A program made the position numbers and the translations under genes. From Tolypocladium sp. Sup5 PDA-1 (taxonomy: Eukaryota; Ascomycota; Sordariomycetes; Hypocreales; Ophiocordycipitaceae): a stretch of 64,000 bases of DNA. Within the stretch, counting starts at the first letter, position 1. Each line of letters begins with the position of its first letter. The DNA lies in the NCBI GenBank assembly GCA_000750105.3, contig JPHH03000047.1, forward strand, positions 1 to 64,000. The letters are read 5' to 3'. This document shows, in pieces, positions 11,901 through 23,914 of the stretch. The notes beneath the pieces were generated by a model that was not told the origin of the DNA, did no database searches, and saw nothing but the letters and a program-made list of their open reading frames with translations.

Positions 11901-14735
11901 CCATATGAGAACTCGCGCTTTCCATTAGCAGAATAGACGGGCCCAACAGCCCAGTGGTCGACCTTGGCCGAAGGCGCGAGGAGCACGGCACCGGCCGTGT
12001 CCGCAACTGCCTTGGCAACGTTTTGGAACGCGACTTTCTCAACAATCACGCCAGTGCTGCCGCTGCCGGGCTTGGAGTTGATGGGCGCCACGAGAATGGC
12101 CGTATCCACGTTCTGGAAGGTTGAATCGATGACGGAAGCAGAGCCGATGTGTCCGCCGTTAGACTCCTGCAGGAGGCGGAAACCAACATTGACGTTCTTC
12201 ATGGTAATGGACTTCCAGATCCAGCCCCAGTCCCAGATAACCTGGACTCCGGTTGCGCAGCCGTCAAAGGTGAGGCGCTGGGCCGTGAACTGCTGGTTGC
12301 CGCCGTAGATACCAAACTTGCCTCCCCGGAAGGTAATGTCCGAGATAACGCCTCCGCTGCCATTCTCGGCAAAGATACCTTGCTGGCCGGAGCCAGGTGC
12401 GGCAATGAGCTCGACGTTTTGGATACTGGTCGCCTGGGCCACCTGGTAATGCAGACAAGCGACTTGCTGGTCGGAGCGCGTTAACGTCACGTCGATCCGG
12501 AGGTTACGGATCTGGCGGTAGAAGTTGGCCGTGTTGACGAACCATTCTTGGTCGCCGCCGTCGATGCCAGCGCCGTTGCCTGTGTACTCGTCCGTGGATA
12601 GGACGCCGAGACCGATGAACCCTGGCGCAGCGACAATGGTAGGCCAGTTTTGTGCCTGTTGGGAAGGGAAAGAAAGCACTGATTAGCGTCATATCTTGCT
12701 TGGTTTTCTTTCACTGTTAGACAGGTTGGTGCTTACGTCGCCAATCACTTGTGTGCCAAAGGGCAGGGGGATTGTGCTAGATACGCGATACTTGCCCGGC
12801 GGGAAATAGATAATGGCGTTCTTGGTTGTCGAACCGTTGCACTTCTTGCCGCATCTACGTCCGTCATTTATGGCTCGTTTGATGGCTTTGGTGTCGTCCT
12901 GTAGCATCGACGTGTCAGCCTGAATTTTATACGAACTACCACACCACACCGGATCCATTTGCTTGCTTACCGTTTTGCCGTCACCGACAGCTCCATAGTC
13001 GATGACATTGCGGAAGACCTGTGTAGTCCAAAAGCGTTAAGTGTCTGCGCGTTGTGGAAAGGTTCACCGTCAAACCATGCTTCAAGGCCTAACATACCTT
13101 GTAGCCTGGGTCATCGCCCCAGGGCACCGTTCCCTTGCGGCTGATTTGTCCCATCCAATATCCGCCTGCTGCAGTGTCTCGTCTTGTGAGGTTTCCTCCG
13201 ATGTCCATGGCGTCAGCCTCAGACACAAGTGCGGCAGCGTCAACGATCTCCTCCGTGATTGCCAGCAATTGGTGTTTTTCCTCTCGAGCTTGAAGGGCTT
13301 TGGCTCGCATATTAGCCTCGGGGGACCCGGGTTTGGCACCGTAATGGTTGCGTCGAGGGTTCGCTAGACGCGCCTTGTTCAGCCGAATAGACTTCTCCAT
13401 GGCGGCCCTGACAATTTGACGAGCTCGATCGAGCTCCGACGTGGAATTGCCCATGGGAGACGTGCCGTTGCGTAGCGGGGGGTCAGCACGTTTGCGAAGC
13501 TTGGCGAGTAACGTAGCCAGGGCACCGCTTTTGTTTTCTTTGACGTCAAAAGTCATGTTTTGTGCGGGAGTTTGCTCTGGAGCATCGAAGGCGTCCTCAA
13601 GTTCCGTCGCGGCATCCTGATCCTCGTCCTTCTCTTCAAAGTCTAACTCTAAGTCGTAGTTGAGTGACCTAGCTACTCCGGGCTTGACGAATTCTGTCTC
13701 GTTTGTGAAGATGTAGTGCTGCGACACATTGCCCATCTTGACGAGATCTTCCATTGAAACGGTGTTTGCCCAGTCCATGAAGCGTTCTTGATGCACTTCA
13801 CGCTTAGCTTGAGGGATTCCTATCAGCCCCTGGATAGTGCTCAACGATCCGTCCGTGTAGGTGTAGATCTTGGCGGCAATGCCGCTATACGGGTCATTTG
13901 TCATGCGAAAGTTGAAGAAAACCACGCTATCAGTGTCGTCGAAATAAGGGTACGGCTTGTTCTGAGGGGAAGCTCTGTTCTTGCGAAGGATCTCGGACTT
14001 GAGCAACTGGCGCAGACGTCCATGTGCCGCGCCCTGCCAGTTCTGTTCGGCCTGGACACCCGATGCGCATCGAATGGCGGCACATCGGGTCAAGGCGTTT
14101 CCTCCCCATGGCACGTTGCCGCCCACGCCGGCGCCATTGCCGCCTTCAACCCAGGTAGCAGGAGGAAACTCATCGCAGGAGTATCTTATCCCGGAGCGCT
14201 TGGTCACCTTGCCAGCGGGATCACGCTCGTGCCGTATTGTCCTTCCGTCGTTGGCCGTGGGTTCAAGGTCCTTGTACTTCCAGGGCCCGTCATGGCGCCA
14301 AATCTCTTGCTGGTCGCTCTCGGGACATGAGTGATAAGTGATCCAGCCCTTCTTGCCTGTCGGGCAAGATTGCTCTCGGCGCTTGGTAGATCGGCCCTTC
14401 TTGCCCGTGTTGAAGTCATAGCCAAAAAAGGTGTTAAATCCGTAACCATTGTTCCTCCCTCTTGGACTAGCGAAGAAATTCTCGGCGTTTTTGCAAATGT
14501 CTCTCATATAAAAGCAGTTATACTCTAGGAAGTAGGCTTCAGGAGTAATCAAGACGCACTGCTTAAACTGGCCATTTTGAGTAGGGTCATAGAAGTATTC
14601 GGTAATACCCGATGGGTTACGAATTGGCTGGCATCCCTGGATGTATTGTGCTCCGACCTGACTCTGAGAAATGTGACTGAATTGCTGGATCAGAGTGAGG
14701 GCGAGCAGATGCCATGACAGCATGAAACTCCGCAT
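8976..14735 (-). CDS. Secreted NucA/NucB-like-GH55-like fusion protein ending in HDEL (toxin-like)
   Basis: Eight exons inferred: 14735-13098, 13018-12971, 12919-12737, 12655-11422, 11273-11096, 11017-10984, 10771-10411 and 10291-8976. Every join keeps frame and uses GT-AG, giving 1,663 aa. The start at 14735 was chosen because it places a signal peptide (about 1-26) at the N-terminus; an in-frame ATG lies 99 bp upstream. Residues about 165-250 match the NucA/NucB DNase pattern (CDEFPPATWVEGG at 187-199). A charged linker with KR pairs follows. Residues about 525-1290 are a GH55/pectate-lyase-superfamily double beta-helix: two repeats of a DYGAxGDG/DFGARGDG-type start, then WDCHVRIGGAAG and ENMWLWVADH. 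A Pro-rich linker (about 1510-1533) precedes a Cys-rich module with SCNCEGVNGKQGG. The last four residues are HDEL, an ER-retrieval signal. One intron is 212 bp with a long pyrimidine tract. Enzyme activity and target are not shown; a killer-toxin-like role is inference. Confidence 0.8.
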
Positions 14736-15594
14736 AGCTCCGTCTAGCACGAAGGCACGAATTGTTTTAAAAGAGAGAATGAGAATGAAAAAAAAAGAAC
14801 GACAAAGAAGCGGTATCTTGTAGCAGGAATGCAATCGAAAATATAATAGTCTCGTCAGGGACTTTATGAGTCAAAGAGAGTCCAGCTTCACCCCCACTAG
14901 AGCTTGTCACGGTAGAAAATTCGTTACCGTTTTCTTCCTTCCGGTTTCTGGCGTAGCTGTGATCAGCTGTCTACATGCAAGCCAACTATCCTGGTGACCG
15001 AATGTTCCAACCTAGGCCGTGATCCTAGGACTGTTGGTCAGATGTTTTTCTACCAACTTTCGGCACAAGTCCGAATAAAATAAGCGCTATGTCAAATTGA
15101 GTTAACCTTAACTCACACCTCAATTCTAGACTCTAGTCCTGAGCCGAGTACTCCGTATCCCGGCCCAGGATGCGTGGATTTCGGTGCTTACAGGCGGCCC
15201 GCAACAGCCAGAACAAGCAGGTGTTTCTGCTCTCCCCCAAGGTGCATTTGCCTGATTGTGCATTTTAGCTCGTGTCGTTGTTCTAGCCTCCCGCCCGCCA
15301 CCAACGTCAAGTGGGTCCCGGGGCGCCGCAATGTCTGCTCGCGAGCCGTCCTGCCGAGCCGTCCTGCCATTCCATGCGGGGCCCCTTGCACCAAATATTG
15401 GTCTGAACACGACCCCATTTCTGCACGTCACATGCAGGGGCCGGAAACTACGCAAATACTCGTACTACTGCCTCCACAACGCGTACACCTCTTGACCTCC
15501 TCTTTTCAATTCTTCTTTTTCGTCAAATCATCGCACCGTTAATACGGAACGCCACCGTTAACGTTCCAGTCATTTCTCGCCCCGCCGTCTGCAC
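14736..15594. other. Intergenic, divergent promoter region
   Basis: Separates the minus-strand fusion gene from the plus-strand 240-aa gene and so should hold both promoters. A half copy of the TACGGAGTA/TACTCCGTA motif lies near 15147. Short open frames on both strands at 15.1-15.5 kb have no recognisable coding character. Confidence 0.5.
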
Positions 15595-16317
15595 ATGTAT
15601 TCCCTCTGTTCCTCCCGAGCCGGCGGTCGCCTCAAATGGACTCTTCCGGCGCCATTGAAGTCCGCCATTTCCGTTTTGGCTAACGACCGAGCCCCCAATG
15701 GGCCGAGCGAGCCTTATTTTCGCCAAACATTATCCGGAGGGACATGGCATCCCGTCTCCGAGGAGCCCATTTCTGAGCCCCCTCAGCCAAGCATTACCGT
15801 CAAGGTCTTCGAGTTGGCCACCTGGGGCGATCAGTGGGAGGAATACCATGAACATGCCGATCGTGGCGACCCAGACTGCGTCTTTGCTCCCTCGGACGAT
15901 GAGGGTCCCGGCGAGCTGCTCAGGTGCTGCGGCGAGCAGCGGCCGGAACCACCACAGCCTCTTGTGGTTACTGCGACGAAGAAGGAGTACGTCACTGTTC
16001 ACGACTACGTGTCTGCCGTTCACGCGTGGTTGATGGAGCACTTTGACGACATCTCCTCTGCGGTCAATATTTGGAATGGTGGTGAACCGCCGCCAGACCA
16101 AAAGCTAGTGGTGGACTGCAGCGACCTCCGAAGCTTGTCCATCTTGGAAGAGAACATGTGGTGCCGGGTCACCCAACCAGTTCCCAGTCCAGGAGCTATG
16201 CCTCATATACCTCAGCCTCATATGGGACGTCCGATGATGAGCCCTGAAAATGTCAGGAGGCTTAACGAACAATTGAGGCAGGAAGGGTCAGATTTGCAAT
16301 ACGATGAGTATCAGTAA
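15595..16317 (+). CDS. Hypothetical soluble acidic protein, 240 aa
   Basis: Single-exon frame starting at the first in-frame ATG after a TAA at 15559-15561. There is no signal peptide and no membrane segment, so a cytosolic location is likely. The N-terminal 60 residues are low in structure, and the C-terminal half is acidic with Pro/Met-rich segments (near residues 195-220). The family is not recognised. It lies between the HDEL fusion gene (divergent) and the LysM gene (same strand). At the second locus a different small gene takes this slot, which makes it a candidate for a locus-specific partner or self-protection protein; this is positional inference only. The true start could be further in. 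Confidence 0.6.
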   Translation: MYSLCSSRAGGRLKWTLPAPLKSAISVLANDRAPNGPSEPYFRQTLSGGTWHPVSEEPISEPPQPSITVKVFELATWGDQWEEYHEHADRGDPDCVFAPSDDEGPGELLRCCGEQRPEPPQPLVVTATKKEYVTVHDYVSAVHAWLMEHFDDISSAVNIWNGGEPPPDQKLVVDCSDLRSLSILEENMWCRVTQPVPSPGAMPHIPQPHMGRPMMSPENVRRLNEQLRQEGSDLQYDEYQ

Positions 16318-17714
16318 GGAATGGTTTCAACAACGCGAGTTGGCATTAGCTGGTGATTTGATGAGGAGACTGTAAATTATGCAATAAAGCTGCGATAGGA
16401 AGAATCAATCATCGAGAAATCTCTATGGCTCTTAACCTCGCGAATTTCGTCACGGTACTTTGAACGAGATAAGAAGGCTTTGGCGAGCACTCTAATTTGC
16501 AAAATTCCGTTAACACTCAGACCCAAATTCAAATTCAAAGCAAAACGTAAAGACTGTCAGGAACCACAGATCACAATAGATCCTCAGACCTATGGACTCC
16601 ATAGATTTCTGCATAATCGGAATACCAGATTCTATTTGGATCCATTTCTCAACAACATTATTTGTCAGTTTCCTTTTCCCTTTTCCCCCCTTTTCCCCCC
16701 TGCAATATTGCAGCATGAGTCTAGAATCTTTCTCGCGGAGATTTTGTTTCGGCAAGGTCCCAGATAGGAAGGTGAGTTCGGGCTGATTAGGCGAGTTTTG
16801 CTAGGCAGCGCCCGAATTGGAGCGTTGCTGGAAGTACGGAGTAGCTGGATTGGTATTACGAGTAAACCAACCAACCAACCAACCGACGTGTCACATGCTT
16901 TAATGGACCACTGACGAAAGCCCAACCAACACGTTCAGAATGCGTTTCGCGAACGCATGCCCTGAGCTAGCAGTCCATGCGGTGTCCACATTCAATAACT
17001 CCGATGCGTCAATTCGGGGGCCTTCCCAATCATTCGGTCATCAGCGACCTCAGTTCTGTTGTAGGGTTCGGGGACCCTGTGCACGCAGACGCCCCTCATC
17101 AAGAAGTCGAAGGTATCGATGCAAGAAACGCGGCAATTCCCACCGTCGCCGCTCACCCGAATTTACTCGACCAGACGGGCCGCTGCCCGGCTAGCAAAAG
17201 TCCCGGGCAGACACCGAAATGAGGCCCCTCAAAGCAGCCTGCTCTTGTCCATTTAGAGCTATCGCAGCCCAATAAGCCATGTGCAGCCCGCGTGGACCAT
17301 GGTTCTCGGCTCACGACGCAGGGGTTGCTCGTTTAGGAGGCAGGGTTCTTCATTAAGAAGCAGTATTATCTATTTTATAGTTAGCTAATCGGATGCATGC
17401 CTCGTGATAGCCATGGATAGAACCTTCTAGGCCTTGTTTCTCTTTTGCGAGTCTAACAAAATAAAAAAGGCGCATGATAAACAAAGTAACCTTGCCATGT
17501 TGTAGAGCTAAGCGCATCCCCCCCCTAGTTCTTTCTCCCCCCGTGCCGGGAGAGCGTTCAAAATAACCACAAGTCAATCCATCGGTCAAGTTGTTCTGGA
17601 GCGTCTTTTATACCAAGCCCCAGCCCAGCGACACTGCATATATTGCATCGTGAGCAACGTGAGATTGGCCTAACATCGTCGTTTGATTTGCGCAAGGCCG
17701 CGTCTGTCGCAGTC
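16318..17714. other. Intergenic
   Basis: No convincing gene. It holds a T/C-rich tract at 16670-16700, an (AACC)n run near 16865-16885, and one copy of TACGGAGTA near 16834. Several short open frames overlap on both strands without domain signatures. The last few hundred bases should contain the promoter of the LysM gene. Confidence 0.5.
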
Positions 17715-20462
17715 ATGTTGCAGACAACACGCAAACCCGTGCTTTCCTTGCTTTCCATCCTCCTCTGCTTCCTCTCTCATAGCAGACCTGGCCAAGCGAG
17801 AGATGAGTGCCAGCCGGTAACATGGGGCAAGCGTGACTTGCAAGCTGCCACCGAGCTGGTGAAGATGCCTCCTCCCATGCCGGACCAGAGGGCTCAGTGG
17901 GGTCCAGGTGGCCCCAAAGCAGGCGACTTGGTCTGCCAAATCTACCTCCCTACGACGGAAGAAGTCAACTATTACACTTGCTCGGAACTGGCAGAAAATG
18001 CGCAAATTACCAATGAGTTTTTTTTTGCCCTGAATCCCAGCCTCAATCCCGATTGCTCGAATATCAAACCTCTCACGTGGTACTGCGTTGATGGATGTAA
18101 GACACCCCCTCTTCCCTGCATTATTCTCCTCCTTGTTCTTTCTTCTATAACAAATACAGCCAAAAACAAAAAGAATGAAAAGGAATAAGCTGACATGAAA
18201 CAGTCGTTGAGCCACTGAGGGCATGGGATGGTAAGTGTGGTCCACCAAACAAAAACGCTACCTGCAGGGGCACTGGACTGGGCTGCTGTAATTCGAAGAC
18301 GTGGACCTGCGGTGATAAAGTGTAAGTTTCAAGTCTTCGCCATTTGTAGAGGTGCCTCGAATATGTTTTGCAAAGGCTGCCTGCATGTGCTTCGTTCACG
18401 CTAATCAAACTGGAATTTGCTTTCTTTTAGTGAAGACTGTTCTCCCGGAATCTGCTACGAGGGGGAGTGCCCTGGCCACGAGGTGTTTAGCACCGACGGC
18501 AAATGCGGCCCCGAGAATGGCATGCGGGGCTGCGGTGGAGAATGGGGCGAGTGCTGCAATCTGAAGGGGCAATGCGGCTTTGGCGATGACTTTTGCAAAG
18601 CCGGAGTCTGTACCATTGGAAATTGCACGATCAACGGTCAAGGTCCTCAAGGTCCTCCCTCACTCGGGGGCAATCTTCCCTGGACATTTGGAAACACCAC
18701 CGATGGCACCTGTGGCGGCGAGAGTGGCTACACATGTGGTGTCGTGCACGGCAATTGCTGCAACAAAGATGGCCGATGCGGAAGTCTTCCTTCTGATTGC
18801 GGACAAGGATGGTGAGAGATTTCATTAACCCGCATTTTTTTCTTTTCTTTTCTCGACACGCACAATTACTAACTGATCCAAACCAGTCAGCCTCTTTACG
18901 GCAAATGTAATGACAAGAGACCACCGCTGTCCACGGCTGTGTTTGAAAATTTCGACCAGAACATGAACGGATGGGTGGTCTACGATGGAAGCTTTGCTGC
19001 GGGATCTGGCAAGCTCGTCGTGGATGACTCGCAGAGCGGAAAGGCGGTATATGACGCTTCATTTGACGACTTCATCCTAGAGGCTGATGTGTCGCTGTCC
19101 AAGAATGGCGATGGCAACGCTGGCCTCATTTTCCGCGCCACTCAACTGGGCAAGGGACCTGACGCCTACCAGGGCTACTACGTCGGCATTTCCACTGGCG
19201 GGACGGTGGTCCTTGGACGAGCCGACGGGGGTTGGACGTCTCTCGGCTCCGCTAACGTCGCTATCAGTGCCAACCAGATGTACCACATCAAAGTTCAAGC
19301 CCTTAGCTTCCTGATTACTGTCTTTGTCGAAGACATGACCAGTCCTAAGATCGGTACTCTTGACACAACATTCGCAAGAGGCGCGGCTGGCGTGCGAAAT
19401 TTCAGGACCGGTGCCACTGTGGACAATTTTGCCATATCTCTGGCCTTTGCCGATGACTTTGGGTCCGACTTGTCGGGCTGGAAGACGTACGATGGCAAGT
19501 TTGAAGCCACGCTTTCTGGAATGATTGCCAGCGATACCTCGAGCGGAAAGGCCATCTACGTTGCCACATTCCAGAACTTTGTCCTAGAAGCGAATTTGGC
19601 GCTCTCCAAAGCTGGCGAAGGCAACGCCGGCCTCATTTTCCGTGCTACGGAGCTGGGCAGCGGCGCTGACGCCTACCACGGCTATTATGCCGGTGTTGGC
19701 ACGGATGGAACTGTCACCCTTGGGCGAGCTGACGGTAGCTGGCGATATCTTGCCTCGGCCAAGGCCGATATCATTGCAAATCAGGTTATTGCCCTGAAAG
19801 TCCGAGCCATTGGCGACCTAATTGAGGTGTTTGTGGATGACGCAGATGCCCCAAAGATCAGCTTCAGGGATAGCACGTTCACAGCCGGATCAGCCGGTGT
19901 ACGCGTGTTCCAGACAGGTGCGCGACTGAATAGCTTCAAGATCCAACCCGTCTTCCTCGACAAGTTCGACGACAAGAACATGGTTGGCTGGAAGACTCTT
20001 GACGGAGAGTTCACGTCTGGCTCCGGCGAGCTCGTTGCCAGCAACGCAAACAGCGGCAAAGCCATCTACGACACCACGGTCAAGGACTTTGTCTTGGAAT
20101 CCGACATTACGCTCACCAAGAGCGACGGTAACGCAGGGCTCATTTTCCGCGCCACGAGTGTTCGTGCCGGTGCGGACTCGTACAACGGCTACTTTGCTGG
20201 CATCGATCCTTCTGGATGGCTTGTTCTCGGTCGCGCAGACGGAAGCTGGAAAGGCCTCCAAAGCGTCAGCATGTCTATTGCTGTGAATAAAAAGTACCAT
20301 CTTAAGGTGAAGGCTTTGGGGGGGCAGATACAAGTGTTTCTAGATGATATGAGCAACCCTAAGATCAATGTCAGGGATGACGTGTTCGTGAGGGGCGCTG
20401 TTGGTGTGCGCATCTTGTCCTTGAGTGCCAAGTACGAGAATTTCATGGTTCAGAACTTGTAG
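17715..20462 (+). CDS. Secreted LysM, 3x CBM18, 3x CBM66-like protein
   Basis: Four exons inferred: 17715-18096, 18204-18321, 18431-18811 and 18887-20462, giving 818 aa. The ATG at 17715 was preferred over an in-frame ATG 72 bp upstream because it begins a clean signal peptide (about 1-28). Residues 74-124 form a LysM-like domain with the usual C...YTC...NP...C...YCV pattern. Three chitin-binding type 1 (CBM18) modules follow at about 136-167, 189-225 and 257-290, each with the CGxx...CC...CG spacing. Residues 312-818 are three tandem copies, about 165 aa each, of a concanavalin-like fold related to CBM66/DUF1080, sharing NAGLIFRAT, GYYxGI and LGRADGxW. All modules are carbohydrate-binding, so the protein probably binds chitin and beta-glucan or fructan-like polymers in fungal or plant walls. 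It has a paralogue at 38961-40991. No catalytic module was seen. Confidence 0.85.
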
Positions 20463-21830
20463 GTGGGTGAATCAAAGGAGCTAGGTCGCTAGTTGATGTG
20501 TGATAGATGGAGTTGGGGGGCCCTGAGTCCTCGGCTGGGGAGGGTGTTAAAAATAGCTCGAGTTACCTAATTCATGATAGCTCGTCTCAAAGTCTTGCAG
20601 CTGGATCTGAATCATCTTGTGTCCGTTGCTTTGACCGGTGACTGCTGCTGCATTTATGAGGCCACCATCATAGAGCCGTCCCTAAGTCAAGGAGAATTTG
20701 CCCATTAATCTCAGTCAATGAGGTACTTTGGCCTTGGTCGTGTCGATACTACGATGCTGGGTATAAACATCCTGAGCTGCCCACGAATATCACTCTTCTT
20801 TTTGTTTGCAGTGGAACAACAATCCGCGCTTCTCTGGTACTGACAACGGTCCTGCAATACTGCACCAATATATAAATAAGCTAACGTGACGTTTTTCGAT
20901 CCCCCTTAGCTATAGGCCCCTGCTGTCGCTTTTAGGTGGTCCATTAGTATAAGCGGGATGGCTGACCACCAATTTCCGAAAAGGTGGAAGTCACCAGCTC
21001 AGCTACTTTCCTATTTGTGAGGGAAACAAGCGGGAGAGATGTTCGGGAAAGGCCGAGGGGATGGGAGGTGGTTTGACCCGGGTCTTTGACCCGGGTCGAT
21101 CATCAGTAGGACTGCCTGTAGCACGAGTTGATTGTCTGCATGGACATCGTTTGCCAATCATTCGGGGGGCCCGGAAGGGGGGCGCTACCTAATAAGTCTT
21201 TTTTTGATCCCTCCGGTGGCGCTGCAGGTTACAGCTTTCCAACCTTTCTGCCATCGATCTCGCTGCTCTGTCAGGTGCTTATGTCGGTATTTAGCAAGAC
21301 TAGCATGAAAGGACCTGAGATCCAAGGCTCTCATTCTGATAGCATATGCTGAATTCTTATTGGACCAGATGCTCGAAGAGACCAAGGGACATGCCACGCC
21401 TTTATTCTCAATCCTCAAACCGCTGTTAGCACATCGTTTCAAGGATGATTTTAAATTCATATATGACTTCAGCATCCTTAATACTAAGTATACTACCGCT
21501 GTGATTCTAGTATTAAATACTACTTCTTCCGTTGAAACCTCTGAAAAGAACTTCTGGGCCGCTTGGGTTGGCTGTGGGCGTAGCTATTTACGTTCCGTTC
21601 GGCAATTTGCAAATCACCGCAGATTCGAGAAATGCAATTAGCTGGGCGGGGGTTAGGGTTATCAGCTTAGGGGGGGTTGACTGGTCAGTATTAGTTCAAA
21701 GAGTGTTGCACAACTGTCACAATAGGGCCACTATTTGCTATTATACATGTTCATTTACTATATGCGCACGAATCAGCAACCGCCAACAGACCCTAGGCAA
21801 GTCACACTAAGCTATTTAATAGGCAGTTTC
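20463..21830. other. Intergenic
   Basis: No gene supported. Two copies of the palindrome GACCCGGGTC lie three bases apart at 21075-21084 and 21088-21097. The open frames at 21128-21810 lack coding signatures. Confidence 0.5.
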
Positions 21831-22770
21831 TAAGTCTAAAGTCTTAACTCCGCGTCGTTAGTCTTCACCGTTAGCCCGTGCTAGACTTCTCTATTTCCGC
21901 GCCTATAGCAAGCTCAGGATGGGCTCTCTAGCTCCTAGCTTTTCCCCAGTTCTATGGCGCGGGGCGCTGCCATCGCTATTTCCGTGCTTCCGTTTCCCTG
22001 GTACAGCTGTCACTTCTGACGTCGCTGATTGCCTTGGATTATCTAGGGAACTACTACTTTACCGGGGATTTACGGGTGCTTCCCTCTAAGGTCTTTAGGT
22101 TACTAGAGACGACGGAGAGCCTGCGGAGGGCGGGCTAGCCTTTTATTAATCCAAGCATTGTAACGCCGACTCGAACAAGTGTTCAATCGTGCAATAGATC
22201 AATCACCCATAGGGAGGTAGGATCGTTAGGCAGGAGCACGAGCACATTCCATTAAGTATGCAAGACTTAAGCTTGCCGGGGCAATAGTTCGCCACCGACT
22301 CGCGCTTAAGTCACCACGACTATTCACGTGACCCAGGTGTTATTCTGTCACACCTAACCTCATGGCCTGGCTCCTTATCGTAGCCTGGCTTCCCAGTGTC
22401 AATGCCCCTGAACCTTACAAGCATGCTCGACTTGCGCCCCGCCGAGGGCATCATTAACTTTGGGCAATGGCCTAGGCTAGCGGACGACCGGCTAGTATTA
22501 ATGCATATAGCCGCACTAGCGTACCACTATGGACCCGTAGTAGCGGCGAACCGGCATAGCTAGCTTTGGTTCGCGGAACTAGGTGGGCGATCTATTCGTG
22601 GAATCTCAAGCGCCGGTCGTTTTCTCGAGGAAGTGTTCCGTGATTTGTGGATACCACAAATGCGGACATTCATAAGCCACTAGTTCAATCGAAGGCTTAA
22701 CAGCGGGTTGCGGAGTGGTGGCGATTCCGAGGCTAGGTGCGGCGCAGAGACTGCTAGCGATGTGTACCGC
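21830..22770 (+). repeat. Inverted partial copy of the 2-kb fossil repeat
   Basis: Sequence from about 22.06 to 22.75 kb, minus the LTR insertion, is the reverse complement of about 2.06-2.49 kb. Matching blocks include the segments around CTAGCCTTTTATTAATC and GGCGATCTATTCGTGGAAT. Both copies carry point differences, mostly C/T or G/A. On the plus strand a protein-like frame runs through it with TAG interruptions. The copy is cut by the LTR at 22159-22419. Confidence 0.8.
22159..22419. mobile_element. Solo LTR of an LTR retrotransposon
   Basis: A 261-bp insertion interrupts the fossil repeat; the related copy near 2.39 kb lacks it. It begins TGTAACG and ends CCTTACA, so it has the TG...CA ends and short terminal inverted repeat (TGTAA/TTACA) of an LTR. 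It is flanked by the 5-bp direct repeat AGCAT at 22154-22158 and 22420-22424, a typical integrase target-site duplication. No internal coding sequence adjoins it, so it is a solo LTR left by recombination. A short non-autonomous element is the alternative. Confidence 0.8.
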
Positions 22771-23377
22771 GCTTGGCCATGATGCAATTCTGCCCGATAT
22801 TAAGCGTAGGTCTGACCATATGTCAATACATTAAACTCACGGAAGGCCAAGCATAGATATAGCTAGAAGATACACTTAATACCTACACGACGGTCGATCC
22901 CGATAGGGAGTGTTTGTTAAGATAGTGACTTTGCATGCGACTTAGCGAAGAAGCTGCAAGCTTTCTAGTTGGGGCAGAAAATCTAGCACGGGGGAAAACA
23001 GCCTTCATAAGTCTGTCAAGCGGGGGGAGGAGGGGGGGGGGGGAGGGACGCGGGCTTTTATTAATTGTAGATTTTCTACCCCGCCAAGTTATCGCAGGGA
23101 TTCTCCGAGTCGCGCTAAGTTACAACCGCGACTATACGTAGGCTACGAACCAATATCATAGCTACCGTTACGCGACTAGGAGAGGGAAAACTCAACCTCC
23201 AGTCTCCTATAGAAAATATAAGGGGAGCAGGCCTTATGCAGGTTAAACTTGACAGTGCGATAGACGTGGCCGTAGAGGATATCATGAAGGAAGATAACTT
23301 ATTATTCTAGGCTTAGGCTAAGTAGTACTTAAAACAAACCATGGTCTCGACGTTATTTATTATCCTTCTAACAATAT
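22771..23377. other. Intergenic with G-rich tract
   Basis: No gene supported. A purine run of nearly unbroken G lies at about 23020-23050 and could form a G-quadruplex. The rest looks like decayed repeat sequence. Confidence 0.45.
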
Positions 23378-23914
23378 CTACAAAGACTTGGGAGCTTTCA
23401 CAAGCTTGATTATAATACCCTCGGGCTTTGCACTACTCTTCTTATACGCGTCTGTGTTATATAGAGGGTTTGACAAATTCGCCGTTACACCAAGCTGGCC
23501 ACCGTTGGTACCACAGCTGAACAATGCCTTCTGCTTGGCCGAGTCTAGCGCGTTCAACCCGCCGTCAATGGTGGCCGCGATATCCTCATAAAGAATGGCC
23601 GAATTGATACGCGCGTTGATGTGTTTAGCCAGCGCGAGAACCGTGCCGCCACTAGGCAAAGGCAGCGACCATTCGGCGCAGTCGACAGCCTTGGGCATGT
23701 TCCAGAACTTGGCAGGGCCCTCGTTGTTGCCGCTGATGTAGCGAAGGTAGTCGGCGACGTATTGGACGTCATCGAGGTCGAGGTGCTGGGAATCGCCGCC
23801 AGAGACACCATAGCAAACCCTGTCAGGCCCTTCGCCGCAGGCGGCACGAGTGTCAAGAAGTGGTGTTGCGGCTGCTAGGGCAGCAAGAGGGAGGATGTGA
23901 ATTGGCTTCACCAT
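23378..23914 (-). CDS. Small secreted protein, 178 aa, effector-like
   Basis: Single exon. The first 24 residues form a signal peptide (hydrophobic, ending near TRAA). The mature chain has four cysteines (in ACGEG, RVCYG, VDCAE and FSCGT) and motifs such as VQYVADYLRY, SAILYEDIAATIDGG and SCGTNGG. There is no membrane segment or catalytic motif. I do not recognise a named family. Small size, secretion and its setting in a gene-poor, repeat-rich stretch are typical of fungal effectors or secreted antimicrobial proteins, but the role is not known. Confidence 0.7.
   Translation of the reverse strand: MVKPIHILPLAALAAATPLLDTRAACGEGPDRVCYGVSGGDSQHLDLDDVQYVADYLRYISGNNEGPAKFWNMPKAVDCAEWSLPLPSGGTVLALAKHINARINSAILYEDIAATIDGGLNALDSAKQKALFSCGTNGGQLGVTANLSNPLYNTDAYKKSSAKPEGIIIKLVKAPKSL

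Noticed and set aside
13901..14083. Alternative-frame minus-strand frames within the fusion gene
   Set aside because: Shadows of the main exon without domain signal.
18229..18236. Splice donor GTAAGTG within the LysM gene
   Set aside because: Reading through it gives an intact CBM18 module with all cysteines in place, so it is coding sequence.
23028..23046. Telomere-like or structural role for the G-run
   Set aside because: No TTAGGG units; a plain G-rich tract only.
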